A stretch of DNA of 14,384 nucleotides from Palsa-504 sp050698755 (GTDB lineage: Bacteria; Actinomycetota; Actinomycetes; Streptosporangiales; Streptosporangiaceae), in the NCBI GenBank assembly GCA_050698755.1, contig JBOHCK010000149.1:1-14384 (forward strand), given 5' to 3'. This document shows positions 5,495 to 11,023 of this stretch, piece after piece (the stretch's first letter is position 1; every line of letters begins with the position of its first letter). Position numbers and translations under genes: made by a program. The notes beneath the pieces were generated by a model, which saw nothing but the letters and a program-made list of their open reading frames with translations, ran no database searches and had not been told where the DNA came from.

Positions 5495-7543
5495 TCAGCC
5501 GGCGTCGGCGGGCTCGCACAAGTAGAACCGCAGGGACAGGCGGGCGCAGTGGCTCGCGATCCACTGCATGCGAGGGTCGGTGTCCGACAGGATCCAGACG
5601 AGGTGGAACCGGCCCTGGCGGATGTCGGCCTGCAGCTGGCTCAGGGTCGGCGACGGGGTCGTCCCGTCGACCCCGCCGACGGGCAGTGCCTCAAGGCCGC
5701 GGTCGTAGATGATCAGGGACGACAGCGCGGCGGTCTGCGCCGCCATCACGTCCGGTGCCCCGTCCTGCGTGAGCTGCCACTGCGAGATGGAGGGCTGCAA
5801 GGCGGCCGGGGTCTGCCCGGCCCGCTTGACGTCTTGCGCGGTCTGGGCCGGCTCGAACGGGGTATCAAACGCGCCGTGACGGCTGACGGTGACGCTGACC
5901 GCCGCCGCGGCGGGGGCCAGCAACACGGCGATCAGGGCCGCCGCCAGGGCCACGGCGAACCACGTGCCGGTTCCGGCGACCAGGGCCCTGGCCGCGACGA
6001 AGACCGCCGCGAAGCCGACCACGACGACGGCCGGGACCAGCCAGCCGGGGACCTGGGCCCCAGAGGTGGACGCCAGCCAGACCGCGTAGACGGTGGTGCC
6101 CACGACGATGATTTCCAGGCCGATGGCCCGGCTGATGGGAGTCTGTTCCGGTGACCAGGCGGCCACGACGCCGGCGCCGATGATGGCGGCCACCGCCGGG
6201 GACAGCGCCGCGGTGTAGTAGGCGTTGATCGTGGTGATCGCCGAGAAGACCGAGAACAGCGTCACCAGCCAGCCGCCCCACAAGATGAAGCAGGCCCGGA
6301 GCGGGTCGCCGCGCGGCTCCCGGCGTCGGCTGGCGATGCCCCAGACCGCGACCACGAACGCGGCGGGAATCAGCCAGCCGGTATCACGCCCCAGGCTGCC
6401 GCGCAACAGGCGGTAAGGCACCCCGGGAGGGGGCAGCGTACCGCTGGCCGTGGCGGTCGAAGACCCCGGCGATGGCCTGAGCACGATCCTCGTTGGTCCG
6501 GGTGCGGGCCCGGCGGGCGCTGGCCCCGAAACCGGCGTGGCCCCGGCGGGCGCTGGCCCCGAAACCGGCGTGGCCCCGGCAGGCGGCAGCGTGGCCCCGA
6601 CGGGCCCTTCCACCGTGATCGGCGATGCCCCGGCGGGCGGCGGTGTGCCCCCGGCGGGCACGGGCACCTCCTCAGTCACCGTCGGGGGACTGCTGCCGGA
6701 CCTCGCCAGCGCGGCCAGCAGTTGCTGCGGGGTCTGGTCGCCGAACCTGCCGAATCCGTTGTAGACGAACACCTGCTCGAAAATCGAGTCGTTATGGCTG
6801 CCGTCCACGTACGGGCGGTCCGCCTGGGGCACGAGCGAGACGGCGATCATCCAGGACACCGAGACCAGCGCGGTCAGCGTGCCTGCGACCGCGAGCTGGG
6901 CGGTGCGCCTGCCTACCGAGCCCGGCCCGCAGAGCAGGTACGCCAGCCCCAGCGCGGGCAGCACCATCCAGGCCTGGATCATCTTGGTCTGGAAGGCCAG
7001 CCCGACCCAGACGGCGGCCAGGACCACCCCGCCTATTCCCTCGCCGAGCGTGCGGGAGTTCCCTGCCCCAGCGGTGATGGCCCCGGACACGGCGTCGGCG
7101 GCCAGCACGAGCAGCAGGATCAGCAGCGAGTCGGAGATGTTCCCGCGGTCCAGGGCCACGGTGGCCGGGCTGACCGCCAGGATCAGCGCCGCGATCAGGC
7201 CGGCGGTCGTCCCGGCGAGCCTGGACACCGCGCGGTAGAGCACCAGCACGGTCAGGACACCCTCGACGGCCTGCGGCAGCACGATCGCCCACGGGTGGAA
7301 GCCGAACGCCCGCACCGACAGAGCCTGGACCCAGAACGCGCCGGGCAGCTTGTCCAGGGTGATCGTGCCCGTCGGGTCGAAGGCGCCGAAGATGAAGTTA
7401 TGCCAGCTCATCGACATGCTGCGGACCGCGGCGGCGTAGTAGTACTCCAGCGTGCCCTGGCCCAGGGCCCAGGCGTACGACAAGCCCGCCAGGGCCGCGA
7501 TCGCGGCCAGCGCTAGACGACGGAGCAGCACCGGCCTGGACAC
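5495..7543 (-). CDS. GT39-type (ArnT/PMT-like) integral membrane glycosyltransferase
   Basis: Polytopic membrane glycosyltransferase of 682 residues, in the GT39 clan that uses polyprenyl-phosphate sugars as donors on the outer face of the membrane. TM1 is near residues 10-27. The first outer loop carries acidic residues D56 (GAFDPTG) and D64-K65 (TLDKLPGAFWVQ), typical of the family's catalytic loop. Many Leu/Ala/Val helices follow (e.g. VEGVLTVLVLYR, LILLLVLAADAV). Residues 280-370 are a Pro/Ala/Gly-rich linker with perfect 11-residue repeats. More helices follow to about 555, then a soluble C-terminal domain (PVGGVDGTTPSPTLSQLQ, then FYLCEPADAG) as in YkcB-like actinobacterial proteins. 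Donor and acceptor are unknown. The start is GTG 7543; a stop lies 12 codons upstream, so little extension is possible, but neither a Shine-Dalgarno sequence nor a clear TANNNT box supports the exact start. Confidence 0.88.
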   Translation of the reverse strand: MSRPVLLRRLALAAIAALAGLSYAWALGQGTLEYYYAAAVRSMSMSWHNFIFGAFDPTGTITLDKLPGAFWVQALSVRAFGFHPWAIVLPQAVEGVLTVLVLYRAVSRLAGTTAGLIAALILAVSPATVALDRGNISDSLLILLLVLAADAVSGAITAGAGNSRTLGEGIGGVVLAAVWVGLAFQTKMIQAWMVLPALGLAYLLCGPGSVGRRTAQLAVAGTLTALVSVSWMIAVSLVPQADRPYVDGSHNDSIFEQVFVYNGFGRFGDQTPQQLLAALARSGSSPPTVTEEVPVPAGGTPPPAGASPITVEGPVGATLPPAGATPVSGPAPAGATPVSGPAPAGPAPGPTRIVLRPSPGSSTATASGTLPPPGVPYRLLRGSLGRDTGWLIPAAFVVAVWGIASRRREPRGDPLRACFILWGGWLVTLFSVFSAITTINAYYTAALSPAVAAIIGAGVVAAWSPEQTPISRAIGLEIIVVGTTVYAVWLASTSGAQVPGWLVPAVVVVGFAAVFVAARALVAGTGTWFAVALAAALIAVLLAPAAAAVSVTVSRHGAFDTPFEPAQTAQDVKRAGQTPAALQPSISQWQLTQDGAPDVMAAQTAALSSLIIYDRGLEALPVGGVDGTTPSPTLSQLQADIRQGRFHLVWILSDTDPRMQWIASHCARLSLRFYLCEPADAG
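6511..6576 (-). repeat. Two perfect 33-bp tandem repeats inside the GT39 gene
   Basis: Bases 6511-6543 and 6544-6576 are identical, followed by a partial, diverged third unit from 6577. Each 33-bp unit encodes 11 residues (GATPVSGPAPA), so copy-number change keeps the reading frame. It lies in the Pro/Ala-rich linker between membrane segments and looks like a slippage-generated, length-variable spacer. Confidence 0.85.
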
Positions 7544-7618
7544 GGACTGCGCCAGCTCAGATATGTTCGCGCCTGATCAAACGCCCCGCGACTCGCTCCG
7601 GTTCCAAGTCGGCCCCCG

Positions 7619-7624
7619 TATGCT
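7619..7624 (+). promoter_or_regulatory. Probable -10 box, leaderless promoter of the MmcQ/YjbR-like gene
   Basis: TATGCT ends exactly 6 nt before the ATG at 7631, and no Shine-Dalgarno sequence precedes that ATG. It matches the TANNNT leaderless arrangement seen at other starts here and supports 7631 as the true start. Confidence 0.5.
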
Positions 7625-7630
7625 CGTCAC

Positions 7631-8026
7631 ATGCTCGCCGAGCGGATGCGCGTGATCTGCCTGGCCCTGCCTGAGGTCACCGAACGGGCCAGTCACGGCG
7701 CCCCGACCTGGTTCGTCAGGAACAAGAGCTCCTTCGTCCAGCTGTGGGCGGACGGTCACCACGACAATCAGTTCCCGCACCTGTGGTGCGCGGCACCGCC
7801 CGGAGCGCAGCAGGAACTGACGGAGTCGGACCCTAGCCGTTTTTTCCGCCCGCCCTACGTCGGCCACCGGGGGTGGGTCGGCGTCCGGCTCGACGGCGAC
7901 GTCGACTGGACCGAGATCGCCGAGCTCTGCCAGGACGCTTACCGCGCCAGGGGGGCCGAGGGGGTTTGGGGGGAAAGGCTTCCCCCCAAGATCGGGGGGT
8001 TCCGGGGGGTCGCCCCCCCGGGCTAG
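7631..8026 (+). CDS. MmcQ/YjbR family protein with a repeat-derived C-terminus
   Basis: Small protein of the MmcQ/YjbR (CyaY-like fold) family, 131 residues; members are often annotated as DNA-binding, but the role is poorly known. Residues 1-105 match the family: VICLALPEVTERASHGAPTW, FVRNKSSFVQLW, the SDPSRFFRPPYVGHRGWVGV segment near residues 67-86, and LDGDVDWTEIAELCQDAYR. Family members usually end soon after this helix with a basic tail (of the type APKRLVAEL). Here the last 25 or so residues are Gly-rich (ARGAEGVWGERLPPK to GVAPPG) and are encoded by the G-rich hairpin repeat at 7956-8026, which also supplies the TAG stop. That stop shares a CTAG with the stop of the convergent oxidase. 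The fold may survive, but the native C-terminus appears replaced. The gene is divergent from the GT39 gene. Confidence 0.8.
   Translation: MLAERMRVICLALPEVTERASHGAPTWFVRNKSSFVQLWADGHHDNQFPHLWCAAPPGAQQELTESDPSRFFRPPYVGHRGWVGVRLDGDVDWTEIAELCQDAYRARGAEGVWGERLPPKIGGFRGVAPPG
7956..8026 (-). repeat. G/C-rich two-hairpin repeat, copy A (in MmcQ 3' end)
   Basis: On the minus strand, in order: CTAG (8023-8026); a hairpin (stem CCGGGGGG, 8002-8009 with 8014-8021, 4-nt loop); a 12-nt spacer; a perfect 10-bp hairpin (TTGGGGGGAA, 7966-7975 with 7980-7989, loop AGGC); then AAACCCCCTCGG. Copy B at 10951-11023 has the same order and, at the CTAG end, near-identical bases. The plus strand has five runs of five or more G between 7950 and 8009, so a G-quadruplex is possible. 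It lies at the convergent ends of the MmcQ and oxidase genes and could act as a bidirectional terminator. Confidence 0.7.
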
Positions 8027-8967
8027 CACCGCACGACGCTGGCGGCGATCTCGGCCGCGCAGCCCCACGACAGGGAGATGCCGGCGCCGCCGTGTCCGTA
8101 GTTGTGCCACAGGACGGTGCCGTCTAGCGGCTCGGACTCCAGCCGGACCTCGGGACGGCACGGGCGCAAGCCGACGCGGTGCCCGAGGATCTCCGCGTTG
8201 CGGAGCCTCGGGTCGATCGCGGCACACCCGGCCATAATGCGTTCGGCTATCTGGGTTTTAGGGGTTTCATCCCAGTTGCCCTCGTCGTTCGTGCCGCCCA
8301 GCAGGATCTGCTCGCCGTGCGGGAACATGTAGACGATCCAGGGCGGTTCCGGGTCCCGGTCGATGAAGAACTCCTCGATGCCGGGGTTGGCGGCGATGAC
8401 CACCTGGCCGCGGACCGCCACGACGGACGGGTCGGGCACCAGGTCGCGGGCGGCGGCGCCCGAGCAGTTGACCACGACGGGAGCCGCGCCGGCCAGTTCG
8501 GTCAGCGTGCGGGTCGGGGCGACCTCGATCTTGCCGCCCGCGCGCTCCAACCTGGCGCGCAGGTACCCCAGGTAGACGGGCATGGTGACGACCGGGGCGG
8601 TGTAGTGCCGGCCGTCGGCGAACCCGTCGGGCAACTCCGACGGCGCGCTGGACCGCAGCCCGGGCAGGAGGGGAGTCCAGTAGTGCGGTTCGAGCGTGCT
8701 GCGGGAGACCTCCTGGCCGCTGGCCATCCGCACCCCGGTGCCCGGCTCGCCGGCGAGCGCGGACAGGACCTCGAGCCCGGTCCGCCCCCACTCAAGGACC
8801 CGGTCCTGCGGCCCGACCCGGACCAGGCCCCAGACCGCGCCGGCGGCGGCGGAGGTGGTCTGCTCCGGCGGCGCCGCCGTCCTGATCGTCACCGCGAGCC
8901 CGGCCTCGGCCAGGCGGATCCCGGTGGTCAGGCCGCAGACCCCGGCCCCAATCACGAGAACGTCCAT
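8023..8967 (-). CDS. FAD-dependent D-amino-acid oxidase-like protein
   Basis: Flavoenzyme of the D-amino-acid oxidase (DAO) family, 314 residues, near the usual family length. It would oxidatively deaminate a D-amino acid or similar amine to the imino/keto acid with H2O2. The FAD dinucleotide fold starts at residue 2: VLVIGAGVCGLTTGIRLAEAG, with GxGxxG at residues 7-12. Then TTSAAAGAVWGL (flavin contact), a mid-chain VNCSGAAARDL (second FAD segment), VYMFPHGEQILLGGT, and the DAO signature region VGLRPCRPEVRLE followed by HNYGHGGAGISLSWGCA near the C-terminus. The Arg of GLRP is the residue that binds the substrate carboxylate in known DAOs. There is no signal peptide. A TACGGT box 6 nt before the ATG suggests a leaderless transcript. 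It is divergent from the phospholipase C-like gene. Exact substrate unknown; glycine-oxidase-like activity is an alternative. Confidence 0.87.
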   Translation of the reverse strand: MDVLVIGAGVCGLTTGIRLAEAGLAVTIRTAAPPEQTTSAAAGAVWGLVRVGPQDRVLEWGRTGLEVLSALAGEPGTGVRMASGQEVSRSTLEPHYWTPLLPGLRSSAPSELPDGFADGRHYTAPVVTMPVYLGYLRARLERAGGKIEVAPTRTLTELAGAAPVVVNCSGAAARDLVPDPSVVAVRGQVVIAANPGIEEFFIDRDPEPPWIVYMFPHGEQILLGGTNDEGNWDETPKTQIAERIMAGCAAIDPRLRNAEILGHRVGLRPCRPEVRLESEPLDGTVLWHNYGHGGAGISLSWGCAAEIAASVVRC

Positions 8968-8973
8968 GCCCCG

Positions 8974-8979
8974 ACCGTA
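8974..8979 (-). promoter_or_regulatory. Probable -10 box, leaderless promoter of the DAO-like gene
   Basis: TACGGT on the minus strand lies 6 nt before the ATG at 8967. It overlaps by two bases the plus-strand TATCCT at 8978-8983, so the two divergent genes seem to share a very compact promoter. Confidence 0.5.
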
Positions 8980-8983
8980 TCCT
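8978..8983 (+). promoter_or_regulatory. Possible -10 box of the phospholipase C-like gene
   Basis: TATCCT fits TANNNT and would start transcription near 8990. That gives a leader of about 25 nt carrying the ribosome site GAGGGGAGG (9001-9009) ahead of GTG 9015. No clear -35 element is visible. Confidence 0.35.
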
Positions 8984-9014
8984 TGTGCGCTGTCACACCT
9001 GAGGGGAGGCCGTC

Positions 9015-10505
9015 GTGGGCGAGATGTCCGACGCGCAGGCCAGGCTGATCGACCGGGCGACCGCGGCGTCCGCCGGCCCGGCGAGCCTGAGCGACATCGC
9101 GCACGTGGTGATCTTGATGCAGGAGAACCGCTCGTTCGATCACTACTTCGGCACGCTGTCCGGCGTCCGCGGCTTCTCCGACCCCGACGCCCTCGGCCAG
9201 TTCGTGGGCGGGCGGCAATTCCCCATCTTCGACCAGTTCGGCTACCAGCCGGGTCAGGGCGCCGACCCGGGCGGCTACCTGCAGCCGTTCCGCCTGACCA
9301 GCGACCCGCCGCTGCGCGACGGCCAGACCCTCAACGACATCTCGCACACCTGGCCGACCCAGCACCAGAGCTGGAACCACGGCGCGATGGACAAGTTCGT
9401 GGCCACCCACGTGGCCGTCGACGGCGCCGAGCACGGCCCCGTGACGATGGGCTACTACACGCGCGCCGAGCTTCCCTTCTACTACGCGCTCGCGGACGCG
9501 TTCACCGTCTGCGACGGCTACTTCAGCTCGGTGCTCGGGCCGACCGACTCGAACCGGCTGATGGCCGTGTCCGCGTCCATCGACCCCGAGGGGGTGGCCG
9601 GCGGGCCCGTGGTGGAGACGTTCGGCAACCGGATCGCCGAGTACGGCAAGCTGACCTGGGAAACCATGCCGGAACGGCTGCAGGCGGCCGGGGTGAGCTG
9701 GAAGGTCTACAACGACCCCCTGTGCGAGCTGGCGCTGAGCCCGCTGCCTTACTTCAAGGCCTTTACTGACCCGTTCTCGGTCACCGGGATCGAGCTGGTG
9801 GGCCGCGGGCTGACCCCGCATTTCCCCGACGACTTCGCCCAGGACGTGCACTGGAACAAGCTCCCCGCCGTGTCGTGGATCTTGCCGCCGCTGGCGGAGT
9901 GCGAGCACCCCGCGGCGCCGCCCGGGTACGGCGAGTACCTCATCCACAGCGTGCTCTCGACGCTGGTGTCGAACCCGGCGGTGTGGGCGCAGACCGTCCT
10001 GTTCGTGGTCCACGACGAGAACGGCGGGTTCTTCGATCACGTGCCGCCGCTGACCCCGCCGCCGGGGACCCCGGGGGAGTGGCTGACGGCCAAGACGCTG
10101 CCCGCCGCGGCGCAGGGGATCACCGGCCCGATCGGCCTCGGGTTCCGCACCGGGTGCCTGGTCATCTCGCCGTTCAGCCGCGGCGGGTACGTCTGCTCCC
10201 AGACGTTTGACCACACCTCGCTGCTGCGCTTCATCGAGACGCGGTGGGACGTCGACGTGCCCAACCTCTCGCCCTGGCGGCGCGCCTGCACCGGCGACCT
10301 GACCGCGGCGCTCCGGGTAAGCGGGCCGCCGGACACCAGCCTGCCCGGGCTGCCTGCGACCTCGCTCGGGCAGCTAGGCACCGCGGAGCAGGCGGTGCTC
10401 GACTCGCTGGCCGGGACCCTGAAGTTCGGCATCGACTACCCGCTGCCCACCGCTAACGCCATGCCGTCCCAGGAGACCGCCCCGCCGCGCCCGCCCGTGC
10501 CCTAG
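9015..10505 (+). CDS. Phospholipase C / acid phosphatase family phosphoesterase
   Basis: Phosphoesterase of the bacterial phospholipase C/AcpA family (alkaline-phosphatase-like superfamily), 496 residues, hydrolysing phosphate esters or phospholipid headgroups. Diagnostic blocks: VVILMQENRSFDHYFG (residues 31-46, metal and active-site residues), PTQHQSWNHGAMDKF, YYALADAFTVCDGYFSSVLG, GPTDSNRLMAVSAS (around where the family's Ser/Thr nucleophile lies), FVVHDENGGFFDHVPP, RTGCLVISPFSRGGYV, and TFDHTSLLRFIETRW. GTG 9015 is chosen because GAGGGGAGG at 9001-9009 sits 5 nt upstream; ATG 9024 is an in-frame alternative. Unlike most relatives known to me, it has no Tat or Sec signal, so a cytoplasmic location is likely and the preferred substrate is uncertain. 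The C-terminus is a short Pro/Ala-rich tail. It ends convergently with the small gene at 10516, 10 nt away. Confidence 0.9.
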   Translation: MGEMSDAQARLIDRATAASAGPASLSDIAHVVILMQENRSFDHYFGTLSGVRGFSDPDALGQFVGGRQFPIFDQFGYQPGQGADPGGYLQPFRLTSDPPLRDGQTLNDISHTWPTQHQSWNHGAMDKFVATHVAVDGAEHGPVTMGYYTRAELPFYYALADAFTVCDGYFSSVLGPTDSNRLMAVSASIDPEGVAGGPVVETFGNRIAEYGKLTWETMPERLQAAGVSWKVYNDPLCELALSPLPYFKAFTDPFSVTGIELVGRGLTPHFPDDFAQDVHWNKLPAVSWILPPLAECEHPAAPPGYGEYLIHSVLSTLVSNPAVWAQTVLFVVHDENGGFFDHVPPLTPPPGTPGEWLTAKTLPAAAQGITGPIGLGFRTGCLVISPFSRGGYVCSQTFDHTSLLRFIETRWDVDVPNLSPWRRACTGDLTAALRVSGPPDTSLPGLPATSLGQLGTAEQAVLDSLAGTLKFGIDYPLPTANAMPSQETAPPRPPVP

Positions 10506-10515
10506 GCGAACCCGC

Positions 10516-10872
10516 TCAACCGGAGCGCGGGATGACGGCGCAGCCCTCGCACTGGTCGGTCGATGTTCCCGTGGTCGCGTCGATCACCTCGGACATGGCC
10601 GAGATCGTCATGGCGGCCGGCGCGCTGGGCGGGCCGTACCCGGTGTCGATGGTCATGGGCTTGGCGAAGTAGACCGTGAGCACCCACACCGGGCGCGACG
10701 GAGCGATGACCGTGCTGGCGGCGAGCGCGGGATAGGCCCTGGACGCCTGCCCGTAGGTCATGAGCCTGGCCCGCACGGCATCACCGCGCCACGCCGGGCG
10801 CCCCACGGCCAGCACTTGGCGGCGCGACAGCGAGGAACGAGGCGGCCGTGAGCTACCCGAGGTCGCCGGCAT
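10516..10872 (-). CDS. Small hypothetical protein
   Basis: I do not recognise this 118-residue protein. It looks coding because its second half has a natural composition and pattern: RARLMTYGQASRAYPAL, PVWVLTVYFAKPM, then SEVIDATTGTSTDQCEGC, a strand/strand/Asp-Ala-Thr-Thr-Gly arrangement reminiscent of PepSY-like or similar secreted beta domains. The first 20 residues (MPATSGSSRPPRSSLSRRQV) are Ser/Arg-rich and do not form a signal peptide or membrane helix. If relatives carry an export signal, this copy may have lost it. The start is supported by a TAGGTT box 7 nt before the ATG, and by the lack of a Shine-Dalgarno sequence at this or nearby starts. Two Cys near the C-terminus (CEGC) could bind metal or form a disulfide. 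It is convergent with the phosphoesterase gene. Moderate certainty that it is a gene; function unknown. Confidence 0.55.
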   Translation of the reverse strand: MPATSGSSRPPRSSLSRRQVLAVGRPAWRGDAVRARLMTYGQASRAYPALAASTVIAPSRPVWVLTVYFAKPMTIDTGYGPPSAPAAMTISAMSEVIDATTGTSTDQCEGCAVIPRSG

Positions 10873-10879
10873 GGACGGA

Positions 10880-10885
10880 AACCTA
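10880..10885 (-). promoter_or_regulatory. Probable -10 box, leaderless promoter of the small hypothetical gene
   Basis: TAGGTT on the minus strand sits 7 nt before the ATG at 10872, matching the TANNNT arrangement at other starts in the window. Confidence 0.4.
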
Positions 10886-10950
10886 AGGCGGTCGAGTAAA
10901 CGTCAGATGGCGCTACGGAGTGTGATGGCCCTACATTCCGATGAACTCTG

Positions 10951-11023
10951 CTAGCCCGGGGGGACGACCCCCCGGGATCCCCCCGCGCACGGGAGGGCTC
11001 CCCGCCCCCCCGTAACCCCCTAG
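10951..11023 (+). repeat. G/C-rich two-hairpin repeat, copy B (after the aminotransferase gene)
   Basis: CTAG at 10951-10954; a perfect 9-bp hairpin CCCGGGGGG/CCCCCCGGG (10955-10963 with 10968-10976, loop ACGA); a 12-nt spacer; a second hairpin (ACGGGAGGG, 10989-10997, with CCCCCCCGT, 11005-11013, one A-C mismatch); then AACCCCCTAG ending at 11023. The first 25 bases differ from the reverse complement of copy A at one position. The terminal CTAG contains the stop codon of the aminotransferase gene (11020-11022 on the minus strand), so the element begins at that stop and would act as its terminator. Confidence 0.7.

Noticed and set aside
4976..6154. Long plus-strand open frame spanning the LLM and GT39 genes
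   Set aside because: It crosses two well-supported minus-strand genes and has Arg/Gly/Asp-rich shadow composition.
6722..7516. Long plus-strand open frame opposite the GT39 gene
   Set aside because: Composition is shadow-like (Gln/His/Arg/Gly); the minus strand has convincing membrane helices and family motifs.
7950..8009. G-run cluster as a dedicated G-quadruplex regulatory site
   Set aside because: Five runs of five or more G are present, but each pairs well in the hairpins of the repeat, and the equivalent C/G runs in copy B fit the same hairpin reading, so I treat it as part of the repeat.
8952..10214. 420-codon minus-strand open frame opposite the phosphoesterase
   Set aside because: It runs antisense to strong phosphoesterase motifs and consists of Arg/Gly/Val/His runs typical of antisense frames in GC-rich genes.
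10511..10531. Weak hairpin (CCCGCTC with GAGCGCGGG) after the phosphoesterase gene, as a terminator
   Set aside because: It needs a bulge, has no U-tract and overlaps the end of the small convergent gene; too weak to list as a feature.
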